64,000 nt of DNA, taken from contig NZ_CP043473.1 of assembly GCF_008275125.1 (NCBI RefSeq), positions 1,178,001 to 1,242,000 of the forward strand, given 5' to 3'. The position numbers and the translations under genes were made by a program. Under the pieces are notes generated by a model. The model searched no databases. It had not been told where the DNA came from and was given only the letters and a program-made list of their open reading frames with translations. Origin of the DNA: Chromobacterium paludis. GTDB lineage: Bacteria > Pseudomonadota > Gammaproteobacteria > Burkholderiales > Chromobacteriaceae. Numbering within the stretch: the stretch's first letter is position 1; every line of letters starts with the position of its first letter. Below, in pieces: positions 38,093-45,583 of the stretch.

Positions 38093-39289
38093 ATGTTCGA
38101 TTCACGTTTGTCTTCCCATGCTTTCCTGGCCGCGCCGCACCGCGTGGCCTTCTTGCCCGGCATGCTGCTGGCCGTGCTACTGCTGGCGGGCTGGAGCGCC
38201 GAACTGCTTGCGCGGTGGTCTGGCCAGTCGCTGCCGCTGGCGGTGCCGGCCATGCAAGCGCATGGTTTTCTGATGTTGTTCGGTTTCTTTCCCTTGTTCA
38301 TGACTGGCTTTTTGTTCACTGCCGGGCCGCGTTGGCTGAGCGTGGCGCCGCCGGGACGCGTGGCTTATCTGACGGTGCCCGCGCTGTTGGCTTCCGGTTT
38401 GCTGCTGTGGATGGCGGGTGCGGTCTTGGGCGGCGTCTATCTCTTGACGGGCCACCTGCTGTATTGCCTGGGATTCGCTGGATTGGCAGGCGGGTTCGCC
38501 CGCTTGTTGCTGAAAAGCCAGGCGCCGGATCGCCGCCATGCCTGGGCGGTATTGTCTGCCTTTGCTTGCGGCGCGCTGGCTCTGGCTGCGGCGGCCTACT
38601 GGCTGTTCAGTGGCGACGCGCGCGGCTGGCTGTGGATGCGTGACCTGGCCTTGTGGGGCTTCCTGCTGCCGGTGTTCCTGACGGTCTGCCATCGCATGCT
38701 GCCGTTTTTCTCGGCCAATGCCTTGGCGCCCTATGCGCCGTGGCGGCCCTGGTGGCTGCTGGCCGCCATGCTGGGCGGTTCGCTGGGCCATGGCGCGCTG
38801 AGCATGGCCATGCTGCCCAGCTGGCCCTGGGATGCCGCGCTGGCCTGCCTGTTCAGCTATACCAGCTGGCGCTGGGGTTTGCGCGCCTCTTTGAGCGTCC
38901 GCCTGCTGGCCATGCTGCACCTGGCCTTCGCTTGGCTGGCCGTGGGTTTTGCGCTGTATGCCTGGCAAGGCCTCATGGGCGGCTTGGCCTGGGCGCCGCT
39001 GCACGCGGTCACCGTAGGTTTTTTTCTGACCATGCTGATCGCTTTTGTCTCGCGCGTATCGCTGGGGCATTCCGGCAGGCCGCTGCAAGCCGGCGCGGGG
39101 CTGTGGCGTTTGTATCTGGCGGCGCACTGGTTGGCGCTGGCGCGGGTCTTGGCGGATGTGTTGCCGTTGCCCTGGCGGCCGGCCTGCTACGGCATGGCGG
39201 CCTTGGGCTGGCTGTTGACGCTATTGCTGTGGGGTAGGCAGTTCCTGCCCGCGTATTTACTGCCACGGGCTGATGGCAAGCCGGGCTGA
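38093..39289 (+). CDS. nnrS: NnrS family membrane protein
   Basis: A 398-residue protein with about twelve membrane helices of the NnrS family, which carry haem and copper and relieve nitric-oxide stress. The typical MQAHGFLMLFGFFPLFMTGFL and TAGPRW segments are near the start, and HRMLPFFSANAL and HAVTVGFFLTMLIAFVSRVSLGHSG further on. The ATG at 38093 has AGGAG six bases before it. It is the first gene of the group with hemerythrin, DUF2249 and a second polytopic protein, behind a Dnr-type box. Confidence 0.9.
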   Translation: MFDSRLSSHAFLAAPHRVAFLPGMLLAVLLLAGWSAELLARWSGQSLPLAVPAMQAHGFLMLFGFFPLFMTGFLFTAGPRWLSVAPPGRVAYLTVPALLASGLLLWMAGAVLGGVYLLTGHLLYCLGFAGLAGGFARLLLKSQAPDRRHAWAVLSAFACGALALAAAAYWLFSGDARGWLWMRDLALWGFLLPVFLTVCHRMLPFFSANALAPYAPWRPWWLLAAMLGGSLGHGALSMAMLPSWPWDAALACLFSYTSWRWGLRASLSVRLLAMLHLAFAWLAVGFALYAWQGLMGGLAWAPLHAVTVGFFLTMLIAFVSRVSLGHSGRPLQAGAGLWRLYLAAHWLALARVLADVLPLPWRPACYGMAALGWLLTLLLWGRQFLPAYLLPRADGKPG

Positions 39290-39310
39290 ACCGAATCCGA
39301 GGAGAATGAA

Positions 39311-39745
39311 ATGGGACCAAGCGAAATACTGACCCAGCAGCATCGCGATTGCGACGCCTTGTTTGCCGATGCGGAACAGGCGGTGCGCAATCTGGGCTGG
39401 GCGGCTGCGGACGCTGGCTTCGAGGCGATGCGAGCCGATCTGGAACGCCACTTCGCGCTGGAAGAGGACACGCTGTTCCCCGCATTTGAGCAAGCCACCG
39501 GCCTGCGCCAGGGGCCGACGGCGGTGATGCGCGCCGAACATGCCCAGATGCGCGGCTTGCTGGACGACATGGCGCAAGCGCTGGCGGCGCGCTTGCGCGA
39601 CGACTATTTGGGACTGGCAGAGACATTGCTGATCCTGGCGCAGCAACACAATATGAAGGAGGAAAACATCCTTTACCCGATGTGCGAGCAGCACATAGCA
39701 GACCTGCCAGGTCTGTTGGCGCGGGAGATGCGGCATGCCGGTTGA
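39311..39745 (+). CDS. hemerythrin-domain protein
   Basis: A 144-residue four-helix hemerythrin domain that binds a pair of non-haem iron atoms. The ligand pattern is visible: H11, H47 with E51, H77, and H113 with E117. Proteins of this type near NnrS and Dnr are thought to sense or remove NO or oxygen; the exact role is inferred. The ATG at 39311 follows GAGGAG. It overlaps the following DUF2249 gene by 11 bases. Confidence 0.88.
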   Translation: MGPSEILTQQHRDCDALFADAEQAVRNLGWAAADAGFEAMRADLERHFALEEDTLFPAFEQATGLRQGPTAVMRAEHAQMRGLLDDMAQALAARLRDDYLGLAETLLILAQQHNMKEENILYPMCEQHIADLPGLLAREMRHAG

Positions 39746-39947
39746 TCTGCGCCAGCTGGCGCCGCCTGAGCCAATGGAAATCATCTTGCAGCGCGCGGAA
39801 ACCATGGGAGAGGGCGGGGCGGAGCAATTCATCCTGCCGCACTTCCCCGCGCCGCTGCTGCCGTTGCTGGACCGGATGAATGGCGTGCGCTACCACTTCG
39901 AGCTTTACGGCGATGGCGGCGTGTTGATGTGCCTGGAGCGGGCCTGA
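39735..39947 (+). CDS. DUF2249 protein
   Basis: A 70-residue single DUF2249 domain (VDLRQLAPPEPMEIIL, LPHFPAPLLPLLD, YHFELYGDGGVLMCL). The domain resembles the SirA/TusA fold and is often found with hemerythrin and nitrogen-oxide genes. It starts inside the end of the hemerythrin gene and its TGA overlaps the ATG of the next gene (39945-39949), so the three are translationally coupled. Its function is unknown. Confidence 0.8.
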   Translation: MPVDLRQLAPPEPMEIILQRAETMGEGGAEQFILPHFPAPLLPLLDRMNGVRYHFELYGDGGVLMCLERA

Positions 39948-41233
39948 TGCAGGGCATGCCCTCCTATGACCGGGCGCCCCCTTTGTGGCTGCCCTTGCCT
40001 TTCTTGCTTGTCGCGCCGGCGTGGCTGGGGCTGGCGGGCGCGGCGCTGATGCTGGCGGGCGCCGGTACGCTGCAACGCTTCGATCCCGCCCTGCTCGCGG
40101 CGACGCATCTGCTGGCCCTGGGCGTGCTGGGCAATGCGATGTGCGGTTCCGCCTTGCAAATCATGGCCGTGGTGGCCGGCGTCAGCTATGCGCGGCCCAA
40201 GGGCTTGTTCCGCGGCCTGTTCTGGCCGCTGCAACTGGGGTGCGGCGCCTTGGCCTGGGCGTTCTGGGCGGGCTTCTCGGCGCCGGCATTCATCATGGCC
40301 GGCGCCTGCCTGGCCTACGCCTTGTTAGGCATCGCCGCGCGCGGCCTGGCGGGCTTGGCTCGCAGCCCGGCGCGCGACGCCACCCGTCGCGGCATGGTTG
40401 TCGCGCTGCTGAGCCTCGCCATCGTGGTGGGTTTGGGGCTGGCGTTGATCGGCACGCTCGCGGCGGCTTGGCCCCTGCCGTGGCGGCGCCTGTTGGACTT
40501 GCATGTCCTGTTCGCGCTGGGCGGCTGGCTGCTGGGATTGATCATGGCGGTGGCCGTCACCGTGGTGCCCATGTTCCAGATCACCCCGCCGTACCCGTCA
40601 GGCTGGCTGCGCTGGGTGGCCTGGGCCTGGCTGGCGGCGCTGCTCATGGCCGCTTGCGGCCTGTGGCTGGAGCGTTGGCCGCTGCTCTTGCCTGCTGGCG
40701 GCTTGGCCGCGGCCTTCGCCTGGCTCACTTGGCGCTTGCAGGCGCGCAGCCGGCGTCCGCAGGACATAGGCCGCCGCTTCTGGCGATGGGCGATGGCGGC
40801 GTTGGCGCTGAGCTTGGTCATGGCCATCGCGGGCATCGTTGGCGGCGCCGCTCCGGGATTGGCCGAAGCGGCCGGCGGTCTGGCCTTGTTTGGACTGGGT
40901 GGCGGCGTGGTGTTGGGCATGTGGTACAAGATCGTGCCCTTCCTGCTGTGGCTGGATTTGCAGAAGCGCGCGCCGCGGGGCAAGAGGGCGCCGTCCTCCT
41001 TGCAACTGCTGCCGGAATCCGCGCATCGACGCTGCCTGGCCTTGTACGGCATCGCGCTGGGTCTGGGGGCGGCGGCGGTTTTGGGCGGCGCGCCGACTGC
41101 GGCGCCGGGCGTGGCGGCGATGGTCCTGGCGGCTTGCTGGTGCGGGGACAGCGCGGCGGCGATGAGGCGATATCGAATATGCCGCCGCTCTTGGACGGAG
41201 GCGTCCGCTCAGTTGGGCGCAGACACGCCGTAA
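39947..41233 (+). CDS. polytopic membrane protein of the NO-linked group, unknown function
   Basis: A 428-residue, very hydrophobic protein with about eleven to twelve predicted helices. Conserved-looking His residues are in ATHLLALGVLGNAMCGSALQIM, near the start, and LHVLFALGGWLLGLIMAV; VPMFQITPPYPSGW and VLGMWYKIVPFLLWLDLQ also stand out. The spacing recalls haem-binding helices of the haem-copper oxidase and NnrS families, but I cannot place it firmly. The ATG at 39947 overlaps the DUF2249 stop; the frame is open 18 bases further up. Its 3' end overlaps the convergent Dnr-like gene by 25 bases. Confidence 0.7.
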   Translation: MQGMPSYDRAPPLWLPLPFLLVAPAWLGLAGAALMLAGAGTLQRFDPALLAATHLLALGVLGNAMCGSALQIMAVVAGVSYARPKGLFRGLFWPLQLGCGALAWAFWAGFSAPAFIMAGACLAYALLGIAARGLAGLARSPARDATRRGMVVALLSLAIVVGLGLALIGTLAAAWPLPWRRLLDLHVLFALGGWLLGLIMAVAVTVVPMFQITPPYPSGWLRWVAWAWLAALLMAACGLWLERWPLLLPAGGLAAAFAWLTWRLQARSRRPQDIGRRFWRWAMAALALSLVMAIAGIVGGAAPGLAEAAGGLALFGLGGGVVLGMWYKIVPFLLWLDLQKRAPRGKRAPSSLQLLPESAHRRCLALYGIALGLGAAAVLGGAPTAAPGVAAMVLAACWCGDSAAAMRRYRICRRSWTEASAQLGADTP

Positions 41234-41895
41234 GCGGCCAGGGCGCCGGGGTCGGGCAGGCGCAATTCCCGGCCATGCACTTCCAGCAGGCCGGCCTTGC
41301 TCAGCTGCTGCAATACGCGGGAAAACGTTTCCGGCGTCAGATTCAGGCGGGAGGCCACCAGGTTCTTGTTGGCTTCCAGCGTCAGCATGGCCGGTCCCTC
41401 GCCCTCCAGTTGCTGCAGCAGGTAGCCGATCACGCGCTGCAGCGCGCTTTCCACGGAGTAGCGTTCCACATCTCTCACCATGCCGTGCAGCCGCATGGAC
41501 ATGCCGGCCAGCATGTTGCGGGCGAAGGCCGGGTCTGCGGCCAGCGCCTGGAACACCGCGTCCGCCGCCACATGCAGCAACAGGCTGTCCTCCAGCAATT
41601 GCGCCTGCACCGGATAGGGTTTGCCCAAGAACATCACCGCCTCCGCAAAGCTTTGGCCCGGGTGAATGATCTCCACCACTTTTTCCACCCCTTGCGGCGA
41701 CAGAATGGCCAGCTTGACCTTGCCATAGACCACGGCATACATGCCGTCGCAGTCGTCGCCGCGGTGAAACAGCATCTGTCCCTTTTCGGCGTGCAAGGTG
41801 CGTGTGTGCCGGCCCAGATGCGTCAATTGTTCATTTGACAGCTGCTGGAACAGCGGCTGGTGCCGCAGGTGCTGGATAGGGTCGATCTGGGACAT
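41209..41895 (-). CDS. dnr: Crp/Fnr-family regulator, Dnr-like
   Basis: A 228-residue regulator with an N-terminal cyclic-nucleotide-like sensor barrel and a C-terminal helix-turn-helix. The recognition helix LTPETFSRVL has the E-x-x-S-R pattern that reads TTGAT half-sites, and the whole chain resembles Pseudomonas DNR, which senses NO through haem. The four Cys of Fnr are absent, so it is not an iron-sulfur oxygen sensor. A matching box lies before nnrS, making that operon a likely target. The symbol is by resemblance. Its end overlaps the convergent membrane-protein gene. Confidence 0.82.
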   Translation of the reverse strand: MSQIDPIQHLRHQPLFQQLSNEQLTHLGRHTRTLHAEKGQMLFHRGDDCDGMYAVVYGKVKLAILSPQGVEKVVEIIHPGQSFAEAVMFLGKPYPVQAQLLEDSLLLHVAADAVFQALAADPAFARNMLAGMSMRLHGMVRDVERYSVESALQRVIGYLLQQLEGEGPAMLTLEANKNLVASRLNLTPETFSRVLQQLSKAGLLEVHGRELRLPDPGALAAYGVSAPN

Positions 41896-41920
41896 TGCCG
41901 ATTAGCCTCGCATGGTGATC

Positions 41921-41942
41921 ATGCGATATTACCTGATCGCAT
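41921..41942. promoter_or_regulatory. inverted repeat before the Dnr-like gene
   Basis: ATGCGAT and ATCGCAT are exact complements with an 8-base spacer, about 26 bases before the start codon. The site is not a Dnr/Fnr box; it may bind another regulator. Confidence 0.55.
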
Positions 41943-41950
41943 CCGGCGTG

Positions 41951-41972
41951 AAAAAGGCCGCGCAGGGCGGCC
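41951..41972 (-). terminator. intrinsic terminator of the SDR gene
   Basis: On the minus strand, a perfect 6-base stem (41956-41961 with 41967-41972) and a five-base loop followed by five T. It separates the SDR gene from the Dnr-like gene. Confidence 0.75.
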
Positions 41973-41983
41973 CGGCGAGGCGA

Positions 41984-42742
41984 TCAGCGCGAAACGAAGC
42001 CGCCGTTGATGAATAGCGTTTGCGCGGTGGTCCAGCGGTTTTCCGGCGAGACCAGATGCTTGACCAGCGGCACCAGGTCGGCCACCTGGCCCAGTTCGCC
42101 GTTGATGCTGGCGCGCTTCAGATAGGCCACGGTTTCCGGCGTTTCCACGGCGTAGAAGAACTCGGTGTCCATCGGGCCGGGCGCCACGACATTGACGGTG
42201 ACGCCGCGATGGCCGATTTCCTTGGCCAGGGCGCGGGTGAAGTCCTCCAGCGGCGCCTTGCTGCCGGCGTAAGCGCCGTAGTAGCCGGTGGTGGCCGCCA
42301 AGAGCGAGGTGCCGATGCTGAGGATGCGGCCGTTGTCGCGGATGCGGCGGCCGGCTTCCTGCAGGCAGAAGAAGGCTGCCTTGGTGTTCAGCGCGAAGAT
42401 GGCGTCGAATTCCTCCTCGCTCACTTCCGTGACCGGCTTCTTCACCATCATGCCGGCGGTGTTGATCAGGATGTCCAGATGGCCAAAGCGCGCTTCCACC
42501 GCGTCGAACAGGCGGCGGACCTCGGCCACCTTGGTGATGTCGGCCTGCACGGCGAAGGCCTGGCCGCCGGCGGCGTGGATCTTGGCCGCGGCGTCTTCCG
42601 CGCCGGCCCGCGACGAGGCGCTGTTGTAGTGGATGGCGACGGCGGCGCCTTCTGCCGCCAGCGCCTCGGCGAAGGCGCGGCCCATATTGCGCGACGCGCC
42701 GACGACCAGGGCGACTTGACCTGCGAATTGCGATTGGCTCAT
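41984..42742 (-). CDS. short-chain dehydrogenase/reductase
   Basis: A 252-residue NAD(P)-dependent oxidoreductase of the classical SDR family. The cofactor motif GASRNMG (about 15-21) replaces the usual GxxxGxG by an Asn, as in some FabG-like and enoyl-reductase-like members; the NTAG motif and the YAGSK catalytic Tyr/Lys pair are present. The C-terminus INGGFVSR is of the FabG kind. The substrate is unknown. It is divergent from a LysR gene 129 bases away, which probably controls it. Confidence 0.88.
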   Translation of the reverse strand: MSQSQFAGQVALVVGASRNMGRAFAEALAAEGAAVAIHYNSASSRAGAEDAAAKIHAAGGQAFAVQADITKVAEVRRLFDAVEARFGHLDILINTAGMMVKKPVTEVSEEEFDAIFALNTKAAFFCLQEAGRRIRDNGRILSIGTSLLAATTGYYGAYAGSKAPLEDFTRALAKEIGHRGVTVNVVAPGPMDTEFFYAVETPETVAYLKRASINGELGQVADLVPLVKHLVSPENRWTTAQTLFINGGFVSR

Positions 42743-42871
42743 TTCACTTCTCCGTTAAGTGCCGCTGCGCGGCGTGCTGTTGACGCTTTGCAGTGTATTG
42801 CGGCCCATAACTCGGATAAATCAGGCAAATTTGATTACACTATCCATAAATTCATACTAATTGGGGCGGCA

Positions 42872-43777
42872 ATGGATCGGATACAGGCGATGCAGGTCTT
42901 CGTCACCGTGGTGGACGCCGGGGGCTTTACTCGGGCGGCGCAGCAAATGCAGCTGCCGCGCGCCACGGTTTCCAGCGCCGTGCAGCAGCTGGAAGCGCAG
43001 CTGGGCGCGCGCCTGCTGCACCGGACGACGCGCCGCGTGCAGCTGACGCTGGACGGCAGCGGTTTTTACGAACGCTGCCGCCAGCTGCTGGCGGATTTCG
43101 AGGAAATCGAAACGCTGTTCAGCCAGCGAGGGGCCAATCCCCGCGGCAAGCTGCGCATCGACGTGCCGGGGCCGATAGGGCGGCAGGTGCTGGCGCCGGC
43201 CCTGCCTGACTTTTTCCGGCGGTATCCGGACATCGAGCTGGAGCTGGGCGTCACCGATCGTCCGGTGGACCTGATACAGGAGGGCGTGGACTGCGTGATC
43301 CGCGTCGGCGCGCTGGGGGAGTCGCGCCTGGTGGCGCGCCGCATCGGCATGATGCCGCAAGGCAATTACGCCAGTCCGGACTATCTGGCGCGCCATGGCG
43401 CGCCGCAGACGCCGGACGATTTGCCAGGCCATCAGGCGGTCAATTACGCTTCGCCGGCCTCGGGCAAGATATTCGATTGGGAGTGCCTGCAGGATGGCGC
43501 GCCGCGCGCCTGGGCGCTGCCGGCCAAGGTCAGCGTCAATCAGGTGGAGACTTATATCGCCTGCGCGCTGGCCGGGCTGGGCCTGATCCAGCTGCCGCGC
43601 TACGACGCCGCGCCGCATGTGGCGGCCGGCCGCCTGGTGGAGGTGCTGGCTGACTGTCCGCCACCGGCCATGCCGGTTTCGGTGCTGTATCCGCACCGCC
43701 GCCATCTGTCGCGGCGGGTACAGGTGTTTGTCGAATGGGCGGAGGCGTTGCTGCGCCAGCAACTGGCGCTGCAGTGA
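42872..43777 (+). CDS. LysR-family regulator
   Basis: A 301-residue LysR-type regulator: N-terminal winged helix (MQVFVTVVDAGGFTRAAQQMQLPRATVSSAVQQLE) and a periplasmic-binding-protein-like effector domain (GKLRIDVPGPIGRQVLAPALPDFFRRYPDIELELGVTDRPVDL), of the CrgA/DmlR-like subgroup that controls a neighbouring oxidoreductase. It faces the SDR gene, which is its likely target. The frame runs open upstream only as a shadow of that gene; the ATG at 42872 gives the standard N-terminus. Confidence 0.9.
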   Translation: MDRIQAMQVFVTVVDAGGFTRAAQQMQLPRATVSSAVQQLEAQLGARLLHRTTRRVQLTLDGSGFYERCRQLLADFEEIETLFSQRGANPRGKLRIDVPGPIGRQVLAPALPDFFRRYPDIELELGVTDRPVDLIQEGVDCVIRVGALGESRLVARRIGMMPQGNYASPDYLARHGAPQTPDDLPGHQAVNYASPASGKIFDWECLQDGAPRAWALPAKVSVNQVETYIACALAGLGLIQLPRYDAAPHVAAGRLVEVLADCPPPAMPVSVLYPHRRHLSRRVQVFVEWAEALLRQQLALQ

Positions 43778-43808
43778 GGCCGCCTGCGGCGCATGCCGTC
43801 TAGCGAAG

Positions 43809-44306
43809 TCAGGCCATTCTGCGCGGCACCGCCAGGATGAGCGGGGCATGGCCGCTGTGCTGGAGCAGGCGCTCCAGGTCGGCCATCGCCAGGCTGAGCG
43901 TGGCGGTATTGACCAGCGGGTGGCACAGCAGCGCCTGCTGCGCCGCCAGCTCCGCGTCGATGACCACTTCCACCAGACGCGCGCTGTCGTTGACCGCCGC
44001 CAGCAGCGTCACCGACCCCGGTTCCAGGCCCAGATGGCTTTTCAGCCGTTCCGCCGAGGCGAAGCGCAGGCCCTTGGCGCCCAGCTGTTCGCCCAGGGCA
44101 TTGATATCCACCGCAGCCGCTGCCGGCACCGCCACCAGAAAGTGGCGGCGGCCTTTGGCGTCGCACAGGAACAGGTTCTTGGTTTCCGCGCCAGGCAGGT
44201 CCGGGATCAAGCGAGCGGCTTCCTCGCAGGTGTAGACCGGCGGATGCTCGAAGCGTTGGTAGGGAATCCGCTGCTCGTCCAGCAGGCGGTACAGGGCGTG
44301 TTCCAT
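43809..44306 (-). CDS. YbaK/ProX-type aminoacyl-tRNA deacylase
   Basis: A 165-residue protein of the YbaK/ProRS-associated domain family, which clears mischarged amino acids (such as Ala from tRNA-Pro) from tRNA. Visible are EHPPVYTCEEAARL, KNLFLCDAKGRRHFLVAVP with the conserved Lys, SVTLLAAVNDSARLVEVVID and CHPLVNTATLSL, matching ProXp-ala (PrdX) proteins. The frame is open to 44348, but the ATG at 44306 has GGAGA seven bases before it. It is monocistronic. Confidence 0.87.
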   Translation of the reverse strand: MEHALYRLLDEQRIPYQRFEHPPVYTCEEAARLIPDLPGAETKNLFLCDAKGRRHFLVAVPAAAAVDINALGEQLGAKGLRFASAERLKSHLGLEPGSVTLLAAVNDSARLVEVVIDAELAAQQALLCHPLVNTATLSLAMADLERLLQHSGHAPLILAVPRRMA

Positions 44307-44364
44307 GCGGGTGTCTCCGGCGTTTTCTTTCGTTTTCGAAACTATCACGGCCGGCGCCGGCGCG

Positions 44365-44925
44365 TCACCCCGCCAGTTTTCTGATCATGCTCTCCAGCGC
44401 CGCCAGCGCGGCGTCCGCCTGGCCGTCCATCTGCGCGCGCACGATGGCGCCGTCGACGGCCAGGGACAGCATGTCCGCCATTTCGGCCTGGCCGGCGCCC
44501 TCCGGCAGCCGCTCGGCGATGGCTTGCCGCATCTCGGCCTTGTGCCGCCGCGCGGCGGCGGCCACCGACGGCTCCGGGATTTCGCCCACCCCGTTGATGA
44601 AGGCGCAGCCGCGGAAGTCGTCGGCGGCCAACCATTCCCGCAGAGCGCAAGCCAGTGCGATGGGGCCGGCAGAGGCGTGGCGCGACAGCGCGTCCCGAAA
44701 CCAAGCCATCCATAGGCTGTGGCGTTGCTCCAGATAGGCTTGGATCAAGTCGTTCTTACTGGGGAAGTGGCGATAGAAGGTGACCTTGGTGACGCCGGAT
44801 TCGGCTATCAGCTTGTCTATGCCGGTGGCGCGCAGGCCTTCCCGATAAAACAGCCGGTGCGCGGTGGCGAGGATGCGGTCGCGGGCGGGCAACGTGGCGA
44901 TGTCGTCGGCGATGTTCGTTTTCAT
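44365..44925 (-). CDS. TetR-family regulator
   Basis: A 186-residue TetR regulator with the helix-turn-helix ATGIDKLIAESGVTKVTFYRHFPSKNDL near 35-62 and a variable ligand domain. It is divergent from the DUF1348 gene. Two copies of the palindrome GTAGACA-N4-TGTCTAC lie between them, one next to each start, and are the obvious operators, so it probably represses both genes. The ligand is unknown. Confidence 0.9.
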   Translation of the reverse strand: MKTNIADDIATLPARDRILATAHRLFYREGLRATGIDKLIAESGVTKVTFYRHFPSKNDLIQAYLEQRHSLWMAWFRDALSRHASAGPIALACALREWLAADDFRGCAFINGVGEIPEPSVAAAARRHKAEMRQAIAERLPEGAGQAEMADMLSLAVDGAIVRAQMDGQADAALAALESMIRKLAG

Positions 44926-44935
44926 GCGACTTATT

Positions 44936-44992
44936 GTAGACAGGGTTGTCTACTTCGGTCTAGACTGATTGAAGGTAGACAGATCTGTCTAC
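44936..44992. promoter_or_regulatory. twin TetR operators
   Basis: GTAGACA-N4-TGTCTAC occurs at 44936-44953 and 44975-44992, with exact 7-base arms in both. The starts are 39 bases apart. The first is 10 bases before the TetR start codon; the second is 21 bases before the DUF1348 start codon. Confidence 0.85.
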
Positions 44993-45013
44993 TTGAAAAT
45001 AAGGAAACATGAC

Positions 45014-45481
45014 ATGGAAACCCGTCCTCCGCTGCCGCGGTTCACCCGCGAAACCGCGATCGAGAAAATCCGCTTGGCCGAAGACGGCTGGAACAGCCGC
45101 GACCCGGCGCGCGTGGCGCTGGCCTACAGCCCGGACACCCGCTGGCGCAACCGCGTGGATTTTCCGCGCGGCCGGGCCGAGGCGCAGGCCATGCTGGAGC
45201 GCAAATGGAAGCGCGAGCTGGACTACCGCCTGATCAAGGAGTTGTGGGCGTTTGACGGCAACCGCATCGCGGTGCGCTTCGCCTACGAATGGCATGACGA
45301 CGGCGGCCAGTGGTACCGCAGCTATGGCAATGAGAACTGGGCGTTCGGCGCGGACGGGCTGATGCTCCATCGCCACGCCAGCATCAACGACATGCCGATC
45401 CAGGAGAGCGAGCGCAAGTTCTTCTGGCCCTTGGGCCGGCGGCCGGATGGGCATCCGGGGTTATCGGACTTGGGGCTGTGA
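45014..45481 (+). CDS. DUF1348 (SnoaL/NTF2-like) protein
   Basis: A 155-residue NTF2-like fold protein of the DUF1348 family: [37 protein letters not shown], then [16 protein letters not shown] and the end [10 protein letters not shown]...[17 protein letters not shown]. The family has no firm enzyme activity. The ATG at 45014 follows AAGGAAA. It is controlled, in all likelihood, by the divergent TetR gene. Confidence 0.85.
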   Translation: METRPPLPRFTRETAIEKIRLAEDGWNSRDPARVALAYSPDTRWRNRVDFPRGRAEAQAMLERKWKRELDYRLIKELWAFDGNRIAVRFAYEWHDDGGQWYRSYGNENWAFGADGLMLHRHASINDMPIQESERKFFWPLGRRPDGHPGLSDLGL

Positions 45482-45583
45482 CGTCCGGGCTATGAATTTT
45501 GCATGGAAGGGACTTGCATTGTGCCAACTAGAACCCATGTCATTGACATTGGCGGCGCGGCCGTCTCTTCTAGGGCTTGATTC

